From an uncultured Bacilli bacterium (GTDB taxonomy: Bacteria; Bacillota_I; Bacilli_A; RF39; UBA660), in assembly GCA_934167485.1 (NCBI GenBank), contig CAKPKL010000012.1, forward strand, positions 1 through 39,467: a stretch of 39,467 bases of DNA, given 5' to 3'. The position numbers were made by a program, and so were the translations under genes. Of this stretch, positions 16,956 through 24,955 are shown piece by piece (position 1 is the stretch's first letter; every line of letters starts with the position of its first letter). The notes beneath the pieces were generated by a model. The model did no database searches. It worked only from the letters and a program-made list of their open reading frames with translations, and was not told the DNA's origin.

Positions 16956-17341
16956 TATTTACCTTCTTTATATATATTAATTAATTCAATATCTTTTTTA
17001 TCTTTTTCTCTATTTAATGATTGTTTTAACAATAGTAAATTATCTATAGATTGAACTGGTATATCTTCTATAAATAACAAATTATTATCAAAATAATCTG
17101 TACTAAAATTTATTACATTATCAATAAAGTAAACTTTTACTTCATTGTCTTTTTCTTTCTCTAATATACAGTTATATTTATTTAATAAATATTCATAATA
17201 ACTAGGTGTTACAGATATATCAATATCATTCGTTGTAGGTTTTATTCCTAATAAAACCATAGCTGCGCCAGATATAACAACATATTTATTTTTATCAAAG
17301 TTATATTGATTTAGTAATTTAATTATATCTTCTTTATTCAT
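16955..17341 (-). CDS. nucleotidyltransferase-like protein (AbiEii/DUF6036-like)
   Basis: A small protein with the nucleotidyltransferase hallmark: a Gly-rich segment SGAAMVLLGIKP followed by TNDIDISV, matching the hG and DxD metal-binding motifs. Length (about 128 aa) suggests a stand-alone minimal enzyme. Such proteins occur as toxins or antitoxins (AbiEii, MNT type) and as housekeeping enzymes; no obvious partner toxin gene adjoins it. I chose the ATG that overlaps the rbgA stop (ATGAATAA); a TTG 9 nt upstream (17350) would add three residues. It is not part of the classic rbgA or mrnC neighbourhood, so it may be an insertion in a core operon. Activity is uncertain. Confidence 0.65.
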   Translation of the reverse strand: MNKEDIIKLLNQYNFDKNKYVVISGAAMVLLGIKPTTNDIDISVTPSYYEYLLNKYNCILEKEKDNEVKVYFIDNVINFSTDYFDNNLLFIEDIPVQSIDNLLLLKQSLNREKDKKDIELINIYKEGK

Positions 17342-18254
17342 ATCTATCAAATGTAATACCTTTTATTATACCATTTTTTATATCATTTATGACAATACTA
17401 TATACTTTATCATAATCAACTATTCCACCCTTTACAAGGCATCCTCTTTTTCTTCCAATAGTTTCCAATGTTTCTTCTATATCATTATTATTAACATGTT
17501 CTATGCCATATCTATTTCTTATAATTTCATTATAATACTTATCTAATGTATTTAAAATATAAATAACAACACTTTCTATTGGAAGTATTTCTTCTTTAAT
17601 AGCTGTTAAACTAGCTAAATTATAAGCTACTATATCATTATCTAATTTAGGCCATAATATTCCAGGAGTATCTAATAATTCTATGTCATTATTTACTCTT
17701 ATCCAGTTTAAATTTTTAGTAACACCAGGTTTATTCCCTATATTAGCTACCTTCTTACCAACTAATCTATTTATTAAAGTACTTTTACCTACATTTGGTA
17801 TACCTACAACTAGCGCTCTAGTTTTCTTTTTATTCATACCCATATTTTTTCTTTTTTCATTTATATCTTCCATAAGTTTATTAGTTAAATTAATTAAATT
17901 ATTTAAACTAGTATTTTTTTCTAAATTAAGTCCTATTACATTATAACCTTTTTCTTTATAATAATCTATCCATTTATTAGTTTCATCCATATCACATAAA
18001 TCTATTTTAGTCATTATAAGTATTTTTTTCTTATCTTTTAAAATACTATCTATATCTTTTATTTTTGATGAATATGGCATTCTTGCATCTATTACTTCAT
18101 ACACTATATCTATTAAATTTAAATTTTCACTTATCAATCTTTTTGTTTTGGCCATATGACCTGGATACCAGTTTATATTTGTTGATGGTAAACTTTTTGT
18201 ATCTTCATTCATTTTTTTATTCTTTCTCATTTCTCTTTTTTGATACATATCCAT
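17334..18254 (-). CDS. rbgA: ribosome biogenesis GTPase RbgA (YlqF)
   Basis: Circularly permuted GTPase needed for late 50S subunit assembly. INWYPGHMAKTKR is the family opening, followed by G4 (MTKID), then G1 (VVGIPNVGKSTLINRL) and G3 (DTPGILWPK) in permuted order, and an ANTAR-like C-terminal domain. The first 25 residues are Lys/Met-rich with several possible starts; I use the ATG overlapping the RhuM stop because GGAAGTGAT is suitably placed. The gene is translationally coupled to RhuM upstream and overlaps the nucleotidyltransferase-like gene downstream. Confidence 0.94.
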   Translation of the reverse strand: MDMYQKREMRKNKKMNEDTKSLPSTNINWYPGHMAKTKRLISENLNLIDIVYEVIDARMPYSSKIKDIDSILKDKKKILIMTKIDLCDMDETNKWIDYYKEKGYNVIGLNLEKNTSLNNLINLTNKLMEDINEKRKNMGMNKKKTRALVVGIPNVGKSTLINRLVGKKVANIGNKPGVTKNLNWIRVNNDIELLDTPGILWPKLDNDIVAYNLASLTAIKEEILPIESVVIYILNTLDKYYNEIIRNRYGIEHVNNNDIEETLETIGRKRGCLVKGGIVDYDKVYSIVINDIKNGIIKGITFDRYE

Positions 18255-19276
18255 TATTTATCACTTCCATTCTCTATCATTCTTGCTTCATTTAAAAAAT
18301 TATCAAAGTCTGATTTATATAATTTATCTTGTTTAATTTTAAATTTATCATATTCTTTATAAGCTAATTCTTGTGCAACACTAGCCGATATTTTCCCTGC
18401 ACTATGTAATATTTCTTTACCATTAAATTGCAAAAATGCATTCAATTTTTCTACCCAATCTTCCATAGTCATTGCGTTATGATTTTCTGCTTGTAATTCT
18501 GCATAATCTAAATACATAGTTACAATTCTATTCAAATCTTTTAATTCTTTTTCATTTAGATAATTTTTTGCAATGTCCACATCATATTTATAGATTGGTC
18601 CATCAGGAGAATTTTTCCAATTTGTTAGTCCCATATTTTCTTTTTCTGAATCAACTCTGTTATATATTATTTCAGATGCAGTATTACCTGTTATTGCATA
18701 ATGTAATTTATTTTGAACTGTTTTAAAAAATTCTTTTGTTATTTCTGAATCTTTATCATAATCTACACTACAAGAAGAATATATATCTGTTATTTTTTGA
18801 TAAAATCTTCTCTCGCTTGAACGAATATTTCTAATTCTTTCAAGTGTTTCTTCAAAATAATCATCACCAAATATGTAATTAGGATTTTTTAATCTTTCAT
18901 CATCCATAACTACACCTTTTATCATATATTTTTTTAATATTTTAGTAGCCCAAATTCTAAAGTTTGTTGCTTTTTTTGAATTTACTCTATATCCAACTGC
19001 AATAATCATATCAAGGTTATATATCTTTACAGGTTTTTTAGAATTATCAATGTCGGTTTTTCCGACGGTGTTATTTTCATCAAGTTCACCACTATTTAAT
19101 ATATTATTAATATGTTCTGTTATTGTGCTTCTTCCTACGCCAAACAATTCTGCAATCAAATTTTGAGTAAGCCATATATCGTTATTTATTAACATTACAC
19201 TAACCTTAACATCATTGTTCGAATCCCTATATATTAAAAAATCATGATTAGTTATTTGTAAGTTTTTATTGTCCAT
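18254..19276 (-). CDS. RhuM family protein
   Basis: A full-length member of the virulence RhuM family (340 aa). The N-terminus has the DNA-binding-like LTQNLIAELFGVGRSTITEH segment, then the family core KIYNLDMIIAVGYRVNSKKA and FRIWATKILKKYMIKG, and the C-terminal KEILHSAGKISASVAQELAY stretch. RhuM proteins were named in Salmonella pathogenicity island 3 and are frequent in mobile islands and restriction-system neighbourhoods; biochemical function is unknown. The start has AAAGGAG 8 nt upstream. It overlaps rbgA by one base (TAATG). Immediately upstream lie pieces of a second RhuM gene and of a probable recombinase, so it is likely acquired. Family assignment is firm, role is not. Confidence 0.88.
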   Translation of the reverse strand: MDNKNLQITNHDFLIYRDSNNDVKVSVMLINNDIWLTQNLIAELFGVGRSTITEHINNILNSGELDENNTVGKTDIDNSKKPVKIYNLDMIIAVGYRVNSKKATNFRIWATKILKKYMIKGVVMDDERLKNPNYIFGDDYFEETLERIRNIRSSERRFYQKITDIYSSCSVDYDKDSEITKEFFKTVQNKLHYAITGNTASEIIYNRVDSEKENMGLTNWKNSPDGPIYKYDVDIAKNYLNEKELKDLNRIVTMYLDYAELQAENHNAMTMEDWVEKLNAFLQFNGKEILHSAGKISASVAQELAYKEYDKFKIKQDKLYKSDFDNFLNEARMIENGSDK

Positions 19277-19304
19277 ATGTTATTCTCCTTTCTATTAAAT
19301 TTTT

Positions 19305-19481
19305 TTATTTAAAATCAATTTTAACATTTTTATCCTTATCAATATAAATACATTTTACTCTATTTTCTAATTCCAATCTAGTAATATTAATTAAATTTAA
19401 TTTTTCATTTATAATTTCAATTAAGCTATTTTCACTAATAGATTTATTATTTTCACAAGTTTTATTTCTATAGTAACAATT
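19305..19481 (-). pseudogene. remnant, possible C-terminal tail of a large serine recombinase
   Basis: About 58 codons are open, without a start, and translate to a sequence with NCYYRNKTCENN followed by a helical stretch and a KCIYIDKDKNVKIDFK ending. Cys pairs followed by a helix and a terminal beta strand ending IDFK resemble the zinc-ribbon/C-terminal tail of large serine recombinases, though the fragment is short and the match is from memory. Nothing of the catalytic domain is present. Fits a degraded integrative element; a different zinc-ribbon protein is possible. Confidence 0.45.
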
Positions 19482-19835
19482 TTACATATATAACCCTTCA
19501 TTAATTTCACTTTTATTTTCATTTAGATATTTATTATAAAATTCATCCATTGAAGATATATATTTTTGATCTTGTATAACTCTAAATTTTTCAAATTATG
19601 TTAATGCCTTATCACAAGTAATTTCATGTGATATTTTTACAGCATCTTTTAGCACGTCTAAATCATCAGCTAGTAAAAATTTATCAATTATTGTTGCCCA
19701 CCTTCTAAATTGTATAGTTCTATCTAAATTTGTTCTATAACCTATCGAAATAACCATATCTAGGTTATAATATAATACATTTCTAATAATCTCTATATTA
19801 ACCTCTTTTTGAACTAGCTTAGTTAAATCATAAAA
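19482..19835 (-). pseudogene. degenerate second RhuM-family gene
   Basis: Translation gives YYNLDMVISIGYRTNLDRTI and FRRWATIIDKFLLAD, matching the core of the intact RhuM protein next door, then jumps to a C-terminal AVKISHEITCDKALT, an in-frame TAA, and FEKFRVIQDQKYISSMDEFY. So the N-terminus and a large central part are deleted and one nonsense codon has appeared (GAA to TAA would restore it). An upstream TAG closes the frame at 19836. An extended -10 TGGTATAAT remains at 19844-19852. The rest of the gap up to maf (19853-19968) shows nothing I can assign. Confidence 0.8.
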
Positions 19836-19968
19836 CTATATCAATTATACCATATGTCACTTTACTTTGCCATATTTAATACATAACTACCAGAAGGATT
19901 AAAAGCACATTAGATATTTTTGACATTATATTATCTTTCTTTCATAAAAGATGCAAATTTTTAATTTA

Positions 19969-20562
19969 TTATTTGTTAAAATTAAGATCAACTATACTAT
20001 ATCCTAATTCTCTTAATTTATTATATACTACACTTGGAGAAATACCTAATAATGTATTATAATCTCCTTCTATCTTATTTATAAACAATGCTGCTTTTCC
20101 TTCTGGAACAAAACCACAACATTTAAGTATTTTTTCTTCATTATTAACATACCACTTAATTTCTTCATCACTTATTTTATTAAAATAAACATCTACTTTA
20201 GAGCTTGTACTTATTATTTTATTTTTATATAAATCAATTATTGTTATACCTGTATATGCAGTACATTTGTTATTTGATAATTCTTTTAAATAAACAAATG
20301 CCTCTTCTTTACTTTTTGGTTTTTCATATATTTTATTATTACAAGTTATAATAGTATCTGCCGAAATAATCACTGCTTTTTCATTGATTTGACTCTCAAC
20401 AGATTTAGCTTTATTTAATGAAAGTTCTTCAACATATTTATCTGGTTTTGTTTGTTTACTATCTTCAGGTACATTACTAGTAATAATATCATATTTAAAT
20501 CCTACCATATTAAAAATATCTTGTCTTGGTTTTGAAGAGGTTGCTAATACTATTTTAATCAT
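19969..20562 (-). CDS. maf: Maf family nucleoside triphosphate pyrophosphatase
   Basis: Hydrolyses non-canonical nucleotides (dTTP/UTP-type) to monophosphates; a house-cleaning enzyme also linked to septum formation arrest. LATSSKPRQDIF replaces the usual LASxSPRR opening with the Arg kept; ISADTIITCNNKIYEKP and TAYTGITIID are the further family motifs, and Asp of SADT is the catalytic residue. 197 aa is normal. In B. subtilis maf sits by radC-mreB; here radC is far away at 31873, so the cluster has been split. Confidence 0.92.
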   Translation of the reverse strand: MIKIVLATSSKPRQDIFNMVGFKYDIITSNVPEDSKQTKPDKYVEELSLNKAKSVESQINEKAVIISADTIITCNNKIYEKPKSKEEAFVYLKELSNNKCTAYTGITIIDLYKNKIISTSSKVDVYFNKISDEEIKWYVNNEEKILKCCGFVPEGKAALFINKIEGDYNTLLGISPSVVYNKLRELGYSIVDLNFNK

Positions 20563-20635
20563 TCTATCACCTTTTCTATAATTGTTAAAATATATTTATT
20601 TGAAATATTTAATTATTAGAAACAATCTCAAAAAT

Positions 20636-20644
20636 ATTATATCA
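20636..20644 (-). promoter_or_regulatory. extended -10 promoter of maf
   Basis: TGATATAAT lies about 75 nt upstream of the maf start, immediately after the terminator of the collagen-like gene. No clear -35. Confidence 0.5.
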
Positions 20645-20649
20645 CAAAA

Positions 20650-20671
20650 AGAGTAAATCTTTATTTACTCT
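20650..20671 (-). terminator. terminator after the collagen-like gene
   Basis: AGAGTAAAT pairs with ATTTACTCT (9 bp, 4-nt loop) followed by TTTTTG on the minus strand, about 40 nt past the stop. Confidence 0.85.
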
Positions 20672-20710
20672 CTAAAAATTAGTAGTTTTAGTTGTAATCT
20701 ATTATAATAA

Positions 20711-21559
20711 TTAAGAAATTCTAACTATATTTAAATATGCATTTGTTCCAGCTGATCGAGAGATTGTTGCTGCTGCAGTTGATGAGATTGATAATCCAAT
20801 TTTATCACCGGTTGTAAAAGAATTTATTGTACTACCAACAAAATCAGTATCTACATTTGCAGTAAGATTTTTATTTATTGTAGTACTTCCAATAGCTGTA
20901 TCATTTTGTTTTACATTTACTGTAACATCTGCGTTTGTACTTGCACTACCAGAAAAATAATAATCAACTTTATAAACTCCAGTAGTTGGAATTGTTAATT
21001 TATTTTGTGTTTCTAAAGTTATACCATTTGATGGACCATTACTTCCAATTGGTATTTCTTGTGGAATATTTGTCTCTAATGTCAATGTATTTTGTGTGGT
21101 ATCATATTTACGTCCATAAGTAGTAGTTGGTACCACAGTAGATGGGCCTGCTGGACCGGTTGGTCCTTGTGGACCTTGTGGGCCTGCTGGACCAGCTATT
21201 CCTTGTAGACCTTGTTCACCTTGTAATCCTTGCTCTCCTTGTAGTCCTTGAGGTCCTGTTGGGCCGGTTGGACCCGTTGGACCATCAATACCTTGAATTC
21301 CCTGTAACCCTTGTGGTCCAATCGGACCAGGTAATCCTTCTGGTATTGTAAAATCTAAAATAACATTTTCTGCTGTTCCAGAATTCAATACAGTAGCATT
21401 TGTTCCAGGATCTCCAGTAGTTATTGTTCCAACAGTAATAGTTGCAGGGCCTTGTGGACCGGTTGGACCCGTTGGACCTATTACTGGGCCTAATCTTTTT
21501 TTACATTGTTCACCTTCTTGTAAAATTTTTTCAATTTTACGTGAATATCTATTATTCAT
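20711..21559 (-). CDS. collagen-like, BclA/exosporium-type surface protein
   Basis: A short charged N-terminal segment with one Cys is followed by Gly-X-Y blocks (GPTGPTGPQGP; then a longer run of GPQGLQGEQGLQG-type triplets at about residues 75-145). The blocks are separated by a TITVGTITTGDPGTNATVLN spacer seen in clostridial and bacillar collagen-like spore proteins. The last 130 residues form a beta-rich C-terminal domain (GVYKVDYYFSGSASTNADVT onward), like the C1q/TNF-like trimer head of BclA. No signal peptide is visible, as in exosporium proteins. The start has AAGGAGG 5 nt upstream; a TTG five codons earlier is less likely. Base composition of the Gly/Pro part is markedly richer in G and C than its neighbours. 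Surface or spore filament is inferred. Confidence 0.85.
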   Translation of the reverse strand: MNNRYSRKIEKILQEGEQCKKRLGPVIGPTGPTGPQGPATITVGTITTGDPGTNATVLNSGTAENVILDFTIPEGLPGPIGPQGLQGIQGIDGPTGPTGPTGPQGLQGEQGLQGEQGLQGIAGPAGPQGPQGPTGPAGPSTVVPTTTYGRKYDTTQNTLTLETNIPQEIPIGSNGPSNGITLETQNKLTIPTTGVYKVDYYFSGSASTNADVTVNVKQNDTAIGSTTINKNLTANVDTDFVGSTINSFTTGDKIGLSISSTAAATISRSAGTNAYLNIVRIS

Positions 21560-21622
21560 ATAATCCTCCTTCAATAATATTTTATGGAACCAGTAAAATT
21601 TTGAATATTATTATCAACTAAA

Positions 21623-21646
21623 AAAGAATACTTACTAGCATTCTTT
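21623..21646 (-). terminator. terminator after the long coiled-coil gene
   Basis: AAAGAATGC pairs with GTATTCTTT (one G-U, 6-nt loop) and runs into TTTTTTAG on the minus strand. The stem overlaps the stop codon of the upstream gene. Confidence 0.75.
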
Positions 21647-23042
21647 ATTTTTCTATTCTTTTTAATTTTTGTTTATTAATTTCATTTTCTTCTTCTAATT
21701 TATTATTCATCTTATTCATTTTTTGTTGTTGTAATAATATTTTATTTTCTAATTCATTTATATTATTTATTACATATTTATATTCAGGTAAAATATTATC
21801 ATACTTGCTATAAGTATTTTTTATATTTTCTTTTATTTTTTTTATTTCATTTAATGAATCGGTTAATATTAAGTTAGTATATTCAAGTTTATCCTTAACT
21901 TCATATATTTTATTTGATATATCCTCATAATCATAATCTACTACAATTTTTTCTTTTTTAATAATACTTTTATTTATATTTTTTAAACCTTTATTTATCA
22001 TAGTATGTCCAAGAGCAATTCCAAATAAACTCTTACCAGTTAAAGGAAGTGTTAATAAACCAATAGCTATTCTTGTAAACGAAGGAAATAAATTTCCTAT
22101 TTTTTTATATTCAATTCTTTTTTTATATTTTTTATCAAAATATGACGCTTTAGAATACATCTCATCTATTATTTCTTTTTGCTTTTTCAATTCCAGATCT
22201 ATATTATTTTTTATTGAATCTAATTCCTTTAGTTTTTCTTTTTGTTTATTAAATTTAATTTTTACAATACTTTGATTATTTTTAGTATTATTTATATTAT
22301 GCTTTATTGTTTTTTCTTCTTTAGATATTATTGTTATACTTTCTATTTTCTTTATTTCTTTTTTGCAAACTTTTAACATCATATCAATTTCATTTAAAGT
22401 TGCTAAAGATTTGTAATTTTCTATATTATCAATAAGTTTAATACTTTCTAATATTCTAAATTCACTTAAATCATACTTATCCATAACTGAATCATATTGT
22501 AATTTTAATTTATTTATTTTATCCTTCAAACTTTTATATTTTTGTTCTAAATCTTCTGTAGGTTTATTTTGTTCTTTTGATTTCTCTTTTAATTCTTCTA
22601 CTTCTTCTTTAATACTATCTATATTTTTTATACTATCTGAAACAAAATTACTTACTTCTTTTAATATTACTATTTCTTCTTCTGTTTTTTTTATTTCTTT
22701 TTTTAAATCTACTTTATTATCTAAAGATGAATTTTTATTTTCTTGTTGTTGTAATTCTATATCTACAATATCCAATTTTAATTCTTTGTTGTTTTTCTCT
22801 TGTAAAGAAACTTTTGCATTTAATTTTACTTTTTCTAATTCTTTTTTTTCACTATTCGATAAAATATCTATTTTTTCAGTTTCTTTAAATTCTTTTAAAT
22901 GTCTTTGATAATTTATTTGTTTTTGTTTATTTTCAACAGTATAATCTTCTTCTTTTATTTTTTTATCTTGATATCTTAGTCTATATAATAAACTAATTAT
23001 TCTATCTTTTATAGAGCCTTTAGCCCCTCTACCACTACTCAT
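21645..23042 (-). CDS. long coiled-coil protein with a hydrophobic central segment
   Basis: Not recognised. It is 465 aa, mostly Lys/Glu-rich heptads (about residues 40-300 and 375-465), with an amphipathic to hydrophobic region at about 310-350 (FPSFTRIAIGLLTLPLTGKS then FGIALGHTMINKG) that could be a re-entrant or membrane hairpin. The N-terminus MSSGRGAKGSIKDRIISLLY is basic and short. The layout, coiled coil around a Gly-rich membrane-like patch, resembles structural or membrane-remodelling proteins, but no family claim is safe. It ends 3 nt after the DUF3419-like gene and both appear to be one transcript with lepB. Confidence 0.75.
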   Translation of the reverse strand: MSSGRGAKGSIKDRIISLLYRLRYQDKKIKEEDYTVENKQKQINYQRHLKEFKETEKIDILSNSEKKELEKVKLNAKVSLQEKNNKELKLDIVDIELQQQENKNSSLDNKVDLKKEIKKTEEEIVILKEVSNFVSDSIKNIDSIKEEVEELKEKSKEQNKPTEDLEQKYKSLKDKINKLKLQYDSVMDKYDLSEFRILESIKLIDNIENYKSLATLNEIDMMLKVCKKEIKKIESITIISKEEKTIKHNINNTKNNQSIVKIKFNKQKEKLKELDSIKNNIDLELKKQKEIIDEMYSKASYFDKKYKKRIEYKKIGNLFPSFTRIAIGLLTLPLTGKSLFGIALGHTMINKGLKNINKSIIKKEKIVVDYDYEDISNKIYEVKDKLEYTNLILTDSLNEIKKIKENIKNTYSKYDNILPEYKYVINNINELENKILLQQQKMNKMNNKLEEENEINKQKLKRIEK

Positions 23043-23045
23043 AAA

Positions 23046-23981
23046 CTACCTTGTCTTTGAATCTTTTTCATACACTATAATAGCATCCTTTTTTAATGAA
23101 AAACTATTTAAAGATTCTATTGATTTCAAATTATAAATTTTAATATTATTTTTATCAAATATATCTAAAATTCCTTCTGTATTATAAATTGGTCTCATAG
23201 TTTCATTATATTTTTTCACTTTATATAAATAACAAATCTCTATCTTTCCTTCTTTTGTTAAGTGTTGTTCTAAATCTTTCACAAGTTTTTTTAAATTTTC
23301 TAAATAATCTTTTTTGTAAATTACCTCTAAATTTTGCATTATATTAGAAAGAAATATAATATCGTATTTTTCTTTAAGAACATTAGGCAAATCAACTACA
23401 TTGCATTTTATAAATTTAACTTGTGTTTTATCTATTTCTTTACGTAGCTTATAATAATTTTCAGGTTTTAAATATCTATTTATTTGTTTTATAACCTTTT
23501 TTTTATATTCATCATTTGAAAATAATCCTGTTCTTATACTTAATTCATTAAAATGTCTATATAAATTATCCCAAAATTCCTTAGATTTAGGTGGCAAAAT
23601 AATTGATATTTTTTCATATATTTTTTTATCAAAATTTTTTAATTCATAATAATATTTGTTTGTTGTATCTTTATATCCTAAAAAATCAACAAACTCTTCT
23701 GGAGTCAACATTTTTAGTGCAGCTACTTTTAAATCATAATAATAATTTATAAATAGATTAATATCAAAACATGTTATATTTCTACATCCCATACTCGCAA
23801 AATTTAATATTTGATCACAAGAACTACCTGTAGTAAGAATTTTTTTATTTTTAAAATCAAAATTATCTAAATATCCATCTATATTTTCTGTTGTAAACGG
23901 ATATATATGATCATAATAATCAACATCTTCATATTCATTTTTTATTACATCGCAAGCTTTATTAATAATTTTTTTATCCAT
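23046..23981 (-). CDS. SAM-binding protein, DUF3419/BtaA-like
   Basis: Rossmann-type SAM-dependent transferase by motif: KKILTTGSSCDQILNFASMG (motif I), the acidic ITCFDINLFI (motif II) and YDIIFLSNIMQN. The stretch AALKMLTPEEFVDFLGY between them strongly recalls the DUF3419 family, whose characterised member BtaA transfers the 3-amino-3-carboxypropyl group of SAM to diacylglycerol (betaine lipid synthesis). So an aminocarboxypropyl transferase is one possibility; a conventional methyltransferase is another. It lies 8 nt before lepB's stop side and 3 nt before the coiled-coil gene. There is no second betaine-lipid gene (BtaB) nearby, so betaine lipid synthesis is not claimed. Confidence 0.62.
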   Translation of the reverse strand: MDKKIINKACDVIKNEYEDVDYYDHIYPFTTENIDGYLDNFDFKNKKILTTGSSCDQILNFASMGCRNITCFDINLFINYYYDLKVAALKMLTPEEFVDFLGYKDTTNKYYYELKNFDKKIYEKISIILPPKSKEFWDNLYRHFNELSIRTGLFSNDEYKKKVIKQINRYLKPENYYKLRKEIDKTQVKFIKCNVVDLPNVLKEKYDIIFLSNIMQNLEVIYKKDYLENLKKLVKDLEQHLTKEGKIEICYLYKVKKYNETMRPIYNTEGILDIFDKNNIKIYNLKSIESLNSFSLKKDAIIVYEKDSKTR

Positions 23982-23989
23982 ATTAACTC

Positions 23990-24493
23990 CTATTTAAAAC
24001 TACCTATTTTAGTAAATGGAAATACTCTAAAAGAGGTAGTCCCTATGATATCACTTTTTTTTATTAAACCTACTCTATAATCTCTACTATCTAATGAATT
24101 ACCTCTATTATCTCCCATTACAAAATAATAATTTTCAGGTATAGTATCTATATTATATAATTCTTTTAATTCAAAATCACTAGTACGAGCTATAGCTACA
24201 TCTTCTATTGCTTTATTATTTATATATAAAACATTATTTTCATATCTTATAGATTCACCTGGCAACCCAATAATTCTTTTAACTAATTTAGATTTACCAT
24301 ATTTTATAACTACTATATTAAATCTATCATATGATTTATTTAATTTATTTAATATTAATATTTCATTGTTATGTAATGTATCTACCATGGATGACCCATC
24401 TACTCTAACAGGAGTAGCTATAAATGTTCTAAACAAAACAACTACTATTATAATTATAAAATAAGGATACAATTCTTTTATTATTTTTTTCAT
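23990..24493 (-). CDS. lepB: signal peptidase I
   Basis: Membrane serine protease that removes signal peptides from exported proteins. One N-terminal transmembrane helix (about 8-26) is followed by box B GSSMVDTL with the catalytic Ser, box D LVKRIIGLPGE with the catalytic Lys, and box E YFVMGDNRGNSLDSR. 167 aa is the usual small Gram-positive (SipS) form. It lies just downstream of the rplS terminator. Confidence 0.95.
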   Translation of the reverse strand: MKKIIKELYPYFIIIIVVVLFRTFIATPVRVDGSSMVDTLHNNEILILNKLNKSYDRFNIVVIKYGKSKLVKRIIGLPGESIRYENNVLYINNKAIEDVAIARTSDFELKELYNIDTIPENYYFVMGDNRGNSLDSRDYRVGLIKKSDIIGTTSFRVFPFTKIGSFK

Positions 24494-24515
24494 TTTATCA
24501 CCTATATAACAAAAA

Positions 24516-24534
24516 TAAGGCTAAATAAGCCTTA
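24516..24534 (-). terminator. terminator or attenuator after rplS
   Basis: TAAGGCT pairs with AGCCTTA (7 bp, 5-nt loop) followed by TTTTTG on the minus strand. It overlaps the rplS stop and precedes lepB by about 20 nt. Confidence 0.7.
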
Positions 24535-24885
24535 TGCTCTTTCTGGAATTTTTGGAGTCTTAGAAGACTTTCTAATCCAAGTTGGTTTAGCTTTTCTAAC
24601 TTTACCTTTTCTTACTACTGTAATTTTATCAATTCTAGGTGAATTAACAGGTAATGTTTTTTCAGTACCAACATTTCCAGACATTTTTCTTACTGTAAAA
24701 GTTTTGCTTATTCCAGAACCTTTGATAGCCATTACTATACCTTCAAAAGCTTGAATTCTAACTTTTTTATTACCAGAAGCATCTGTTTCATCAATTTTGA
24801 TATCTACTCTAACAGTATCTCCAGCTCTAAATTCTGGTAAATCAGTTCTTATTTGTTTTTTTGTAATCTTATCGATTAAATTCAC
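24532..24885 (-). CDS. rplS: 50S ribosomal protein L19
   Basis: Large-subunit protein at the 30S-50S interface. The sequence FRAGDTVRVDIKI, RIQAFEGIVMAIKGSG and the basic C-terminus (GKVRKAKPTW) are diagnostic; 117 aa is normal. Start is GTG with AAAGGAG 8 nt upstream; no ATG is available nearby. Its 5' region carries an L19 leader element, pointing to autogenous control by free L19. Confidence 0.97.
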   Translation of the reverse strand: MNLIDKITKKQIRTDLPEFRAGDTVRVDIKIDETDASGNKKVRIQAFEGIVMAIKGSGISKTFTVRKMSGNVGTEKTLPVNSPRIDKITVVRKGKVRKAKPTWIRKSSKTPKIPERA

Positions 24886-24893
24886 AATGTCAC

Positions 24894-24950
24894 TCTCCTT
24901 TATCTAGTCTATGATCATGAACAATTTTTTATACAATCAGCGGATCACGT
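24894..24950 (-). promoter_or_regulatory. ribosomal protein L19 leader RNA (probable)
   Basis: The 5' leader of rplS holds a GC-richer, conserved-looking stretch (ACGTGATCCGCTG at its 5' end). GTGATC (24943-24948) can pair with GATCAT (24911-24916), with one G-U, enclosing a large loop, then AAAGGAG follows. This arrangement fits the L19 leader known from Firmicutes (Rfam family of that name), where L19 binds its own mRNA. I recognise it from sequence and position; a covariance search was not run. Confidence 0.65.
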
Positions 24951-24955
24951 TAATA

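Noticed and set aside
19217..19227. GTTCGAATCCC on the plus strand, like a tRNA T-arm
   Set aside because: It falls inside the intact RhuM coding sequence on the other strand, and no acceptor, D or anticodon arms flank it.
21130..21490. Direct repeats in the collagen-like gene as an insertion or repeat element
   Set aside because: They are the codon pattern of Gly-X-Y triplets.
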